Origin: Pseudomonadota bacterium
GTDB taxonomy: Bacteria > Pseudomonadota > Gammaproteobacteria > Burkholderiales > Methylophilaceae
Direction of reading: 5' to 3'
Assembly: GCA_029781535.1 (NCBI GenBank)
Contig: JAKOWL010000187.1
Coordinates: forward strand, 1 to 43,321
Length of the DNA: 43,321 nucleotides
In this document: positions 29,627 to 36,787 of the stretch, piece by piece
How the letters are laid out: each line of letters opens with the position of its first letter
Position numbering within the stretch: the stretch's first letter is position 1
Position numbers and translations under genes: made by a program
Notes under the pieces: generated by a model
What the model was told of the DNA's origin: nothing
What the model saw: only the letters and a program-made list of their open reading frames with translations
Databases searched by the model: none

Positions 29627-29639
29627 TATCTATTTGATT
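29627..29639 (-). promoter_or_regulatory. IHF-like site of nifH promoter
   Basis: Read on the minus strand AATCAAATAGATA has one mismatch to WATCAA-N4-TTR; it lies between the NifA site and the nifH promoter. Confidence 0.5.
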
Positions 29640-29689
29640 ATTAAACTTTTTTTACTTGAATATCCTATAAACAAAGATTTGCCAATTTC

Positions 29690-29705
29690 TGTAGCAAACC
29701 CGACA
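29690..29705. promoter_or_regulatory. NifA upstream activator site of nifH
   Basis: TGTAGCAAACCCGACA fits TGT-N10-ACA exactly. It is 81 bases from the nifH -24 element and 145 bases from the divergent haemoglobin promoter, so it may activate both. Confidence 0.78.
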
Positions 29706-29849
29706 AAGGATGTTGTGAGCGTTTGGAACTGAACAAAGAAATCTGTTAGAAAAAAACTGGAAAATCCTCGTATATGGATCTGCAAAAAGTGCTGTAAAGC
29801 GCTATATATAAGGCTTTCATGACCAGTCACATCCGTCATGCCATATGGT

Positions 29850-29865
29850 TGGTACAACACTTGCT
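29850..29865 (+). promoter_or_regulatory. Sigma-54 promoter of haemoglobin-draTG unit
   Basis: TGGTACAACACTTGCT has GG and GC at the right spacing and a full TTGC -12. RNA would start near 29876, within the inverted repeat at 29870-29899 and about 24 bases before the ATG at 29900. Confidence 0.65.
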
Positions 29866-29869
29866 GAAA

Positions 29870-29899
29870 ATGTATTAAATCAACAAACCTTTAATACAT
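29870..29899. promoter_or_regulatory. Inverted repeat at the haemoglobin start, probable operator
   Basis: ATGTATTAAA-N10-TTTAATACAT is perfect in both 10-base arms. The arms are 20 bases apart centre to centre (two helical turns) and straddle the predicted transcription start; the right arm touches the ATG and no Shine-Dalgarno is present. This looks like a dimeric repressor site. The half-sites loosely recall NsrR (NO sensor) half-sites but the spacing differs. Confidence 0.6.
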
Positions 29900-30343
29900 A
29901 TGACCGAACCGGCAGACAAGCTCGATTCTTCTAAACTCAGACCCATACCGCAAATCATGCAAAACCCGCACTATGAAATGATTGGCGGGGTTGAACCTAT
30001 TACCAGACTGGTTGAGCGCTTTTACTTTCATATGGATACGCTACCTGAAGCTAAAGGCATTCGTGCCATGCACGAAGCAGATTTGACACATACAAAAGAA
30101 GTGTTGGCAAAGTTTCTAACTGAATGGTTGGGTGGCCCAAAAGAATATTCAGCCGACCGAGGTCATCCGCGCCTGCGGCAAAAACATATTCACTTTCCGA
30201 TAGGCGAACTTGAGCGGGATGCCTGGATGTTGTGTATGAGATGTGCCATGGACGATATCGTGGCAAACACGACACTCAAACAACAAATGGAACAGGCTTT
30301 TTTTAAAACTGCAGATTTTATTCGTAACGATAATAGGGAGTAA
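29900..30343 (+). CDS. Group II truncated haemoglobin
   Basis: A 147-residue 2-on-2 globin. It has the distal F41-Y42 pair (B9/B10), the proximal histidine H96 in QKHIHFPI and the G8 tryptophan W109 in RDAWMLCM, and the GGPKEYSADRGHP loop typical of group II. The first 25 residues form an extra N-terminal segment. Such globins bind O2 and NO; here, divergent from nifH and ahead of draT, it probably detoxifies NO or scavenges O2 under nitrogen-fixing conditions. Confidence 0.9.
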   Translation: MTEPADKLDSSKLRPIPQIMQNPHYEMIGGVEPITRLVERFYFHMDTLPEAKGIRAMHEADLTHTKEVLAKFLTEWLGGPKEYSADRGHPRLRQKHIHFPIGELERDAWMLCMRCAMDDIVANTTLKQQMEQAFFKTADFIRNDNRE

Positions 30344-30349
30344 GAAGGT

Positions 30350-30940
30350 ATGACAACGATAGACAAAACCGCTTTTGGTAAACTGGATGCCGAGAAACGT
30401 TTGCAAAACCCGGTACTTAAGGAAGCCACCAAAGTGCCAGGCCGTTTCGGCTTTCGGGGTGAGCTGGCCATTAAATTTTCACCGCAGGTGGCTGATGAAG
30501 CCCGCCCGCCTGAAATCACCTGCGATCAGGTCATGGCTTTTGCGCCGGAAGGTGAGAAAGGCATCCCATTCTTTACAGGATATCTGCTCTCTTTTGGTTA
30601 TCTGGATATGTTGGTTGATGCGTTGGGCGACGCGTTGATGCCCGATGGGAAATATTTCCTGTTCTGCAACAACATTGATTTGTTGAAGAAATATACAGTC
30701 AAAATGAACGGCGCCACATTTTATATTTTGCCGATTGATGAAGCCACAGTCTACAACGAGTTGCTTGAGTTGCTACGTATGGAAAAGAACGATCTAAAGA
30801 AATTGGATACTGCTGGCAAGCTAGATGCTGTCGCTGATAAGGCTCTCAAATTCTCAGCCAATTACCCTGAAATCAGCTATGAAGAAGGGCTCAAGCTGAT
30901 GGGGCCAATACGTAACCCGAATGAGAATCGCCCGGTTTAG
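30350..30940 (+). CDS. Unknown protein between haemoglobin and draT
   Basis: I do not recognise this 196-residue protein. It is soluble, with mixed alpha/beta character, a motif PFFTGYLLSFGYLDMLVDAL near residue 75, a FLFCNNIDLLKKY stretch and a charged helical C-terminal third. It starts behind AAGAAGG six bases after the globin gene and precedes draT by 43 bases, so it probably belongs to the same unit and may work with the globin or with DraT/DraG. Confidence 0.8.
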   Translation: MTTIDKTAFGKLDAEKRLQNPVLKEATKVPGRFGFRGELAIKFSPQVADEARPPEITCDQVMAFAPEGEKGIPFFTGYLLSFGYLDMLVDALGDALMPDGKYFLFCNNIDLLKKYTVKMNGATFYILPIDEATVYNELLELLRMEKNDLKKLDTAGKLDAVADKALKFSANYPEISYEEGLKLMGPIRNPNENRPV

Positions 30941-30983
30941 TTGGCTCTAAACGTGCCCTGAAATACACAGGGCGTCCTTACCC

Positions 30984-31814
30984 ATGCATGAAAAGGACAA
31001 TTATAGTGACCCTCAACGCTGGTATTCCACCAATCTGGTTGGCATACCGGCCGGGTTACTTGCATCCACAACTTTTAACGACCATCCCCAACGACTGCGC
31101 ATAGCCGGCGCGCAGGAGACTCACAGGGGCTTGTTTCGTCTCCTGGATGAGGCTGTCAGCCTGGAAGATGCTTCGGAAAGGTTCCGGCGCTACATGGATG
31201 TCGTATTCCAGCTAAAACCAAGCGAATATGAAATCCGGCACGCTGAGGAACGGCGCTTTCGTCCCAGTTATATCAAGTTGATGGAAGGCTGGGGATTTGA
31301 CTCAAACAGCCCGCAAGGTGCAGTGTTGAAAGGATGGGTGGAGAGCCGTTTCGGTCTAACACCGACATTTCATCGCGAGCCGCTGAACCATTATCCGTCA
31401 ACGGCTTGGATGCGTTACCTGGAAGAAAAATACGCCAGCCGCTTCCATAATAACAGCATCCACATGCAATTGGATTTGGTGTATGAATATTGCCAGTTTG
31501 TCATTCATCACTTTGGCATCCCTACCCGTGAAAACTGGGTAACACTTTGGCGCGGGGTGAACCTTCATGACGAGCCTACGCTTTCAGGCGCAATCTTGAA
31601 AAAGGAAGAATGTGTACTACGTCTCAACAATCTGGTTTCGTTCACCACCACCCGCGAACGTGCCGATGAGTTCGGCGACTGGATACTGGAAGTACGCGTG
31701 CCTATCGTCAAATTACTGTTCTTTCCTGGCATGCTTTCCAAAACCTTGCTGGCCGGGGAAGATGAAGTGATTGCACTTGGTGGGTATTACATGGTGAATG
31801 CGAGTTATGCCTGA
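30984..31814 (+). CDS. draT: Dinitrogenase reductase ADP-ribosyltransferase DraT
   Basis: DraT transfers ADP-ribose from NAD to the NifH arginine and switches nitrogenase off when ammonium or darkness/energy loss is sensed. The 276-residue protein has the family's WYSTNLVGIPAGLLASTTFN start, NHYPSTAWMRYLEEKYASRF, and FGIPTRENWVTLWRGVNLH, which holds the R-G motif of ADP-ribosyltransferases; FTTTRERADEFGDWILEV follows. The ATG at 30984 has only a weak ribosome site. It overlaps draG. Confidence 0.95.
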   Translation: MHEKDNYSDPQRWYSTNLVGIPAGLLASTTFNDHPQRLRIAGAQETHRGLFRLLDEAVSLEDASERFRRYMDVVFQLKPSEYEIRHAEERRFRPSYIKLMEGWGFDSNSPQGAVLKGWVESRFGLTPTFHREPLNHYPSTAWMRYLEEKYASRFHNNSIHMQLDLVYEYCQFVIHHFGIPTRENWVTLWRGVNLHDEPTLSGAILKKEECVLRLNNLVSFTTTRERADEFGDWILEVRVPIVKLLFFPGMLSKTLLAGEDEVIALGGYYMVNASYA

Positions 31815-32688
31815 CCTATTTGATCGTGCATTAGGAGCTTATCTAGGCCTAGCAGTGGGAGACGCACTGGGCGCACCGGTGGAGTTCATGACCGCGCGCG
31901 AAATCGCTCACCGCGGGACCCACCGGGAAATGACTGGGGGCGGCTGGCTCAAGCTAAAACCTGGGCAGATCACCGATGATACTGAAATGTCGCTATGCCT
32001 GGGGCGCGCATGGATTGAACATGGGAGATGGAATGCACAGGCAGCCGCGGACCACTTTGTAAGCTGGCTAAAAGGCCACCCCATCGATATTGGCAATACC
32101 TGCCGTCGCGGCATTCGTCGCTATATGCTGGAAGGTACGTTACATGGCTCCCCCAGTGAGGGAGATGGCGGCAACGGCGCAGCCATGCGTATTGTGCCAA
32201 TCGCCATTGCCACTTTCGGTAATGATGCCGGATTCGTACACGCAGCATTGGAGCAGGCTCATATCACGCATCACCACCCGCTTTCGGATGCCGCGGTGCT
32301 CACACTTGGCCGTATGGTGCATATCCTGCTGTCAGGCGGAGGGATGAAAGAATGCCGCAAGCTGGTCAATGCGTTGATTGATAACCAGCCAAAATTCAAA
32401 TTCACTCCTTATCCAGGACGTGCCAGCGGCTACATCGTGGATACGATGCAAACTGTTCTTCACCACTTTTTTCACACTGACAGCTTTGAAAATTGTGTGG
32501 TTGAAACCGTGAATCGCGGTGAGGATGCAGACACCACCGGCGCCATTGCAGGCATGCTGGCAGGCGCACTTTATGGTGCGGAAGCTATCCCTGCCCGCTG
32601 GCTGGAAAAAATTGATCCCGCCATCAAAGCAGAAATCAGACTGCAGACCCATAACCTGTTGAGAGGAGCAAACGCATGGCATCCATAA
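31798..32688 (+). CDS. draG: ADP-ribosyl dinitrogenase reductase glycohydrolase DraG
   Basis: DraG removes the ADP-ribose from NifH and restores activity. The 296-residue protein has the binuclear manganese site motifs: AVGDALGAPVEF, TDDTEMSLCLGRA near residue 60 and the C-terminal NRGEDADTTGAIAGMLAGALYG. The start may be the ATG at 31798 or the one at 31807 (MPDLFDRALGAY); both overlap draT, which suggests coupled translation. Confidence 0.95.
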   Translation: MRVMPDLFDRALGAYLGLAVGDALGAPVEFMTAREIAHRGTHREMTGGGWLKLKPGQITDDTEMSLCLGRAWIEHGRWNAQAAADHFVSWLKGHPIDIGNTCRRGIRRYMLEGTLHGSPSEGDGGNGAAMRIVPIAIATFGNDAGFVHAALEQAHITHHHPLSDAAVLTLGRMVHILLSGGGMKECRKLVNALIDNQPKFKFTPYPGRASGYIVDTMQTVLHHFFHTDSFENCVVETVNRGEDADTTGAIAGMLAGALYGAEAIPARWLEKIDPAIKAEIRLQTHNLLRGANAWHP

Positions 32689-33089
32689 TCTTTTATGAGA
32701 AACCTGGCTGCACCAACAATACCCGTCAAAAAGTACTGCTTGCAGCGGCAGGACATACTGTACTGGCTAAAAATCTGCTGACTGAGCCATGGACTCGAGA
32801 AAGATTATTGCAGTTTTTCGGCAATCGCCCGGTGGCTGAATGGTTCAATCGTGCTGCACCCAAGGTAAAATCCGGGGAAATCATCCCGGAAGAACTGGAT
32901 GCAGACATGGCCTTAGCCATGATGCGTGCTGAGCCAATCCTAATCCGCCGACCATTGATTGAAGTTGATAACCGACGAGAAGTCGGCTTTGATATAGCCG
33001 TCATTGACGCGTGGCTTGGCTTGGGTAAAATGCCTGCAGATGACCTCGAAGGCTGCCCCAAAGGGCATAAAGCAAAACCATGCCCGTAA
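32676..33089 (+). CDS. nifO: ArsC/Spx-family nitrogenase-associated protein NifO
   Basis: A 137-residue thioredoxin-fold protein of the ArsC/Spx group (MASIIFYEKPGCTNNTRQK, C12), followed by RPVAEWFNRAAPKVKSGEI, as in the nitrogenase-associated NifO. In Azotobacter NifO influences molybdenum partition between nitrogenase and nitrate reductase. It overlaps draG by 13 bases behind GAGAGG. It ends in a short cysteine-containing tail (GCPKGHKAKPCP). Confidence 0.9.
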   Translation: MASIIFYEKPGCTNNTRQKVLLAAAGHTVLAKNLLTEPWTRERLLQFFGNRPVAEWFNRAAPKVKSGEIIPEELDADMALAMMRAEPILIRRPLIEVDNRREVGFDIAVIDAWLGLGKMPADDLEGCPKGHKAKPCP

Positions 33090-33095
33090 GCTACA

Positions 33096-33569
33096 ATGGC
33101 GCATCCATCACCCTTATACCCAGATATGGAAATCACTCCCGCGAATGAATCGGATATCCCCGACCTGTGCAAGCTGTTGAACATACTGTTCACACAGGAA
33201 ATCGACTTTCAGCCCGACATGGAAGCGCAGTCCCGTGGTTTGGCGCGCATTATCGGAAACCCTGAAACTGGACTGATCCTGGTTGCGCGGGAGGATTCAC
33301 AAGCATTAGGCATGGTGAACCTGCTATGGACAGTCTCTACTGCTTTAGGTGAGCGCGTAGCCTTGCTGGAAGACATGGTAGTTGCACCTGAAGCACGCGG
33401 CACAGGTGTAGGTTCACAGATCCTGCAACAAGCCATCCAATACGCAAAAGACCATGGCTGCAAGCGTATTACCTTGCTGACTGACCGCGCCAATACGGAA
33501 GCACAACGCTTCTACCAGAAACACGGGTTTGATTTTTCAGCCATGATTCCTCTACGACGGGCGCTATAA
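33096..33569 (+). CDS. GNAT family N-acetyltransferase
   Basis: A 157-residue GNAT enzyme with the acetyl-CoA pyrophosphate loop VVAPEARGTGVGSQIL and a C-terminal AQRFYQKHGFDFSAM segment. The substrate is unknown. The start may be 33096 or the ATG at 33126 (MEITPANESDIPDL), where family similarity begins; neither has a good ribosome site. It is the last gene of the haemoglobin-draTG-nifO group and overlaps the convergent gene at 33564 by six bases. Confidence 0.85.
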   Translation: MAHPSPLYPDMEITPANESDIPDLCKLLNILFTQEIDFQPDMEAQSRGLARIIGNPETGLILVAREDSQALGMVNLLWTVSTALGERVALLEDMVVAPEARGTGVGSQILQQAIQYAKDHGCKRITLLTDRANTEAQRFYQKHGFDFSAMIPLRRAL

Positions 33570-33956
33570 ATATTCCTCCAGACCTTCAAGCACTTTTCTG
33601 GTTTCAGCTGCCAAACTTTCCTTGCTGGCAAGATTACCATTGCAATCATGCACAACGCTCCCGGTTGCCTGCGCCAGTGCAGTGGCAACAATATGCGCAG
33701 CAGCTTTCTCACGCGGATCACCGCCCCATTGCAGATTGATGGTAATGCCTTTGCCAGTTTCGCTATTTTCAGAGGTGCTAAAAGTAAAACCGGCGTCCTC
33801 GCCTTGCAGTGTGCAGGGTAAGTATTTGGGCGCAGCAAATAACACATAATCTTCTTCCAGCGTCAGTTTGTAGCCAAGTGATCTAATCGCAGCCTGCACG
33901 GTAGCGCGGTCTGGAAATTCCTGCTTGTTGATAAGGATGGTATATTTTCGCGGCAT
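33564..33956 (-). CDS. Unknown protein, last gene of the nifB unit
   Basis: I do not recognise this 130-residue soluble protein. It has a basic N-terminal alpha/beta part (KYTILINKQEFPDRATVQAA) and a long central stretch with TFSTSENSETGKGITINLQ, then WGGDPREKAAAHIVATALAQ. It follows the preceding gene by 14 bases and is the last of the minus-strand series. Its stop overlaps the stop of the GNAT gene by 6 bases. A nif role is inferred from position only. Confidence 0.75.
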   Translation of the reverse strand: MPRKYTILINKQEFPDRATVQAAIRSLGYKLTLEEDYVLFAAPKYLPCTLQGEDAGFTFSTSENSETGKGITINLQWGGDPREKAAAHIVATALAQATGSVVHDCNGNLASKESLAAETRKVLEGLEEYL

Positions 33957-33970
33957 GCTACATGCTCCGG

Positions 33971-34255
33971 CTATTCAAAATGCATCAATGTGGCTTCACC
34001 ATCCGCGTTGATGATTTCTGCCTGTTTAAGCAGGCCGTTTTCATCAAACTCGTAACTGTGTTGCATTTCCACTTCCCCATAGACAATTTTCTGGAAGCCC
34101 GTCATACGACCTTCCGAATCAAAATAGCCACGAAAAAAGGTATTGCGATTCTCAATGGCGCCTTCTTCCAGCTCCTGACTAAGTTTGATAGGCAGCTTCA
34201 CACCGGTATAGGTGGAAAAATAACGGCAGGTGCCTTGCAGTAGATGAGCCATCAT
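33971..34255 (-). CDS. Small conserved protein (possibly DUF6156)
   Basis: A 94-residue protein with a pattern of conserved-looking aromatic strands (CRYFSTYTGVKLPIKLSQEL, ENRNTFFRGYFDSEGRMTGF, KIVYGEVEMQHSYEFDENG). From memory it resembles the DUF6156 proteins of nif regions, but I cannot check this. Start codons are tandem ATGs; the first overlaps the fmdB-like gene as ATGA. Function unknown. Confidence 0.7.
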   Translation of the reverse strand: MMAHLLQGTCRYFSTYTGVKLPIKLSQELEEGAIENRNTFFRGYFDSEGRMTGFQKIVYGEVEMQHSYEFDENGLLKQAEIINADGEATLMHFE

Positions 34256-34479
34256 ATTTTTTTTCTTTCTGCTTTGGAATAATTGCTAAAATGCCCTTCC
34301 CGCTTGGCTTGTGCACGGGCGCTGGCAATGATGCGGGCACTTTTGCCCGGCTCTGAGGGCTTGGAAACCAGCTTTTCCATATCGCCCCCACATTCGGGAC
34401 ACACAGGCATGCTGGAAATCTTGGCAAGCAACTCGAAGGTTTTATCGCATTTTAAGCAATGAAAGTCGTAAAGCGGCAT
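34252..34479 (-). CDS. FmdB-type zinc-ribbon protein
   Basis: A 75-residue protein starting MPLYDFHCLKCDKTFELL with a Cys4 zinc ribbon (C8, C11, C27, C30), as in FmdB family regulators, followed by a basic, Ser/Ala-rich tail. The frame is open 7 codons further, but MPLYDFHC is the conserved start. FmdB-like proteins are often linked to nitrogen or C1 metabolism; the target here is unknown. It is coupled to the next gene by ATGA. Confidence 0.85.
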   Translation of the reverse strand: MPLYDFHCLKCDKTFELLAKISSMPVCPECGGDMEKLVSKPSEPGKSARIIASARAQAKREGHFSNYSKAERKKI

Positions 34480-34489
34480 AGCATTACCC

Positions 34490-35344
34490 TCAGGCTGCAA
34501 CCAATGTACCCGTTACTTTGCCGGTCTGCAGCCATTCGACAAAATCAGCCAAGGGCATATCGATACGTGTGATGTTCTGTTCGGCCAGGAATTTTTCTTC
34601 CATACGCGTTAGCGGCCCTTCAATCACTGCCCAGTGTTTGTCTGAAGAACGCTTCATTATTTGCCGTGCATAAGTGCGTGTGAGCTGGTTGCTGAAACGG
34701 CACCCCATGAATAGGAAATTGGCCCCTGTGCGCAGTTCCTGCACTCGCGGCGGAATTGGCGTCTGAATATCGATCTCCGTCAGGACCTCCACGTAATCCG
34801 AATCAGAAACGATGTAATTCTGCGCTGGATTCACCGAACCGATGGGCTTATACAGGATGGTTGTCCACGCATCTGCCTCGGAAGCCTCGATACGGCCGCT
34901 GTCATCAAAATAATGCACCCACTCTCCCATATGTTCAGCTTGCGATACACCTTGGATCTGTCCCCAGTTTTGCTGCCCACGCAATGCAATGGCCATCGCA
35001 TCGTCATACCAGGTATCCACTATCAATAACGGCTTCTTGCCTAAACCCGCAACATAGTGATGCAGTACGTTAGGGGAAACACCTGTCGAGAACGCCTCGG
35101 CCATCAGGCTGACAATCGTTTTGCGATGCTTGAAGTTCTCGATAAACTGCGCAGCAGCGGTCAAGTTGTTGCGAATCTTGTGTGGCACACTGACTTTTGC
35201 TGTCAGCAGTTTCACCAAGTCTTCCGGAGTTGCCGGCACTTGGCATGTCGTCGACTCCAATCCCAGCACGCCAGGCCCTAAGTAAGGAATGACATTGCCG
35301 GCGGCAAGGCTTTTGACGATTTCATCCAGTATTTTTGTATTCAT
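34490..35344 (-). CDS. SIR2-like protein with altered catalytic residues
   Basis: A 284-residue protein with the layout of the SIR2_2 family: an NAD-loop-like GNVIPYLGPGVLG (16-28), a TNYD-like strand, a K-x-H-G-like strand and a C-terminal FLFMGCRFSNQLTRTYARQIM. The two catalytic positions are changed: the Asn of TNYD is Trp (T111-W112-Y113-D114) and the His of KLHG is Ile (K166-P167-I168-G169). NAD cleavage is therefore doubtful; NAD or ADP-ribose binding remains possible. It is in the nifB unit between the DegT-like and FmdB-like genes. Confidence 0.75.
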   Translation of the reverse strand: MNTKILDEIVKSLAAGNVIPYLGPGVLGLESTTCQVPATPEDLVKLLTAKVSVPHKIRNNLTAAAQFIENFKHRKTIVSLMAEAFSTGVSPNVLHHYVAGLGKKPLLIVDTWYDDAMAIALRGQQNWGQIQGVSQAEHMGEWVHYFDDSGRIEASEADAWTTILYKPIGSVNPAQNYIVSDSDYVEVLTEIDIQTPIPPRVQELRTGANFLFMGCRFSNQLTRTYARQIMKRSSDKHWAVIEGPLTRMEEKFLAEQNITRIDMPLADFVEWLQTGKVTGTLVAA

Positions 35345-35357
35345 AACTCATTCCTAT

Positions 35358-36512
35358 CTATAAGTAGATGGCTGCCCCTGCTCCCACATTGATGGAAGCA
35401 TCTTTGGCTGTCTTGACGATAAAGGCCACTTGATCTTCGGTGATATGTGTATGGAACGGCAGAGCGATAGCACGATCCGCCACTTTTTCCGTTACCAGAA
35501 AATTGCCTTTGCGATAACCATATTGCTCGATATAGGCGCGCTGCAAATGGAGAGGTCGACAATAAGCGGCTGACTCGACCATTTCCGTCTCCAAGTCTTC
35601 CACTAATGCGTCACGGCTGCTGGCACTAAATCTGGTGCCAAGATGCACTGTGTACAAGAACCAATGCACTTCGTCCACACCAGGGGCAACATAAGGCGGT
35701 TTGATACCTTCAAAACTGGAAACCTGCGCTTGATACCAAGCTTCAACCTTCTTACGAATGGCCTGAATTTCCGGAAGACGCTTCAGTTGCACCAACCCAA
35801 GTGCTGCCGTTATTTCAGAGATGCCTACATCCAGCGGCGGACGCAGGGTCGCAGTTAACGAAGCGCGCTCATCCAGACGGTGGCTGCGGTAATGGCGAAT
35901 CTTCATGGCCAGCGTATCGTCATCAGTCACAATCATTGAGGCCTTGCCGCAACATAATGCTGATGGCTGTGAAAAGTCAAAGATTGAAACATCTCCAAAT
36001 GTGCCAACCAGCTTGCCTTGATAACGGGACCCAATGGATTCCGTCGCATCTTCAATCAGCAGAACATTGGCTTGCGTAGCAATGGCACGCAACTTACTCC
36101 AATCTGCCGGATGCCCGTTCACATTGGTAGCCAGGATGGCGCAGGTTTTATCCGTGATTTTGGCTTCTGCCTTTTCAGGCGCCAATGTTTGCGACCAATA
36201 ATCTATTTCGGCCAGTACCGGTATTGCACCACTCCAACCTATCGCATGTGCGGTTTGCCACCAGCTATAGGGTGGAGCAATAATCTCATCGCCTTCTCTG
36301 ATTCCAGCTGCCTTTAACACCAGCAATGTGGCCAGCGTGCTACTGCCCACTGCGATTGCGTGCCTACGCCCAAGATAATCTGCAAACGCCGCCTCAAAAG
36401 CAGCAGTCAGCGAACCATCGGATTGCTCGGTACGTGCCAGTACCGCTTGTACGGCAGAAGCTTCTGCATCACCATAATCCGGCGCATTAAGCGGAATCCA
36501 AGTTTCAGACAT
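35358..36512 (-). CDS. DegT/DnrJ-family protein lacking the PLP lysine
   Basis: A 384-residue protein that aligns over its whole length with sugar aminotransferases of the DegT/DnrJ/EryC1/StrS family: GSSTLATLLVLKAAGIREGD (57-75), NVNGHPADW, IEDATESIG with D155, and a C-terminal substrate part. In the family motif F-H-x-x-K-x5-GEGG the lysine is replaced: here FSQPSALCCGKAS, with S184 at the PLP lysine position and K190 at the Glu of GEGG. It should not act as an ordinary aminotransferase. It lies downstream of nifT and a small unknown gene. Confidence 0.85.
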   Translation of the reverse strand: MSETWIPLNAPDYGDAEASAVQAVLARTEQSDGSLTAAFEAAFADYLGRRHAIAVGSSTLATLLVLKAAGIREGDEIIAPPYSWWQTAHAIGWSGAIPVLAEIDYWSQTLAPEKAEAKITDKTCAILATNVNGHPADWSKLRAIATQANVLLIEDATESIGSRYQGKLVGTFGDVSIFDFSQPSALCCGKASMIVTDDDTLAMKIRHYRSHRLDERASLTATLRPPLDVGISEITAALGLVQLKRLPEIQAIRKKVEAWYQAQVSSFEGIKPPYVAPGVDEVHWFLYTVHLGTRFSASSRDALVEDLETEMVESAAYCRPLHLQRAYIEQYGYRKGNFLVTEKVADRAIALPFHTHITEDQVAFIVKTAKDASINVGAGAAIYL

Positions 36513-36518
36513 ATATCC

Positions 36519-36779
36519 TTACCTTTGAGCCACCACGACTGCGGTTGCCAGATCCGGGTTGTTAGTGATTTTGACGCAATGTTCGCTGGTATCCAGCAAG
36601 TAAAGATTGTAATTAGCCAGCGTACGAAATGGAGCTTCATCTACATCACGAGCAGACATGCGCAGAAAACTGATATCCGGAAAGCACTCTTTTAGCATCG
36701 GAACAGGGTTATTGGTGATGTTCGTAAAATCCTTGAGTGCGTCTTCGATTTCTGTCAGTGTTTCGCAGCTAATGCACAT
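36519..36779 (-). CDS. Small unknown nif-cluster protein (possibly DUF6129)
   Basis: An 86-residue protein starting MCISCETLTEIEDAL and containing LKECFPDISFLRMSARDVDEAPFR, then LYLLDTSEHCVKITNNPDLA. It has four cysteines (residues 2, 5 and two later). It may belong to the DUF6129 family seen in nif clusters, from memory and unchecked. It lies 8 bases after nifT. Function unknown. Confidence 0.7.
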   Translation of the reverse strand: MCISCETLTEIEDALKDFTNITNNPVPMLKECFPDISFLRMSARDVDEAPFRTLANYNLYLLDTSEHCVKITNNPDLATAVVVAQR

Positions 36780-36787
36780 ACAAACTC

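Noticed and set aside
29793-29808. TGT-N10-ATA as a second NifA site for the globin promoter
   Set aside because: The right half-site has a mismatch in the conserved ACA, so it was mentioned but not annotated.
29630-29860. 76-residue minus-strand frame in the nifH control region
   Set aside because: It contains the NifA site and IHF-like site and has a composition expected of AT-rich regulatory DNA.
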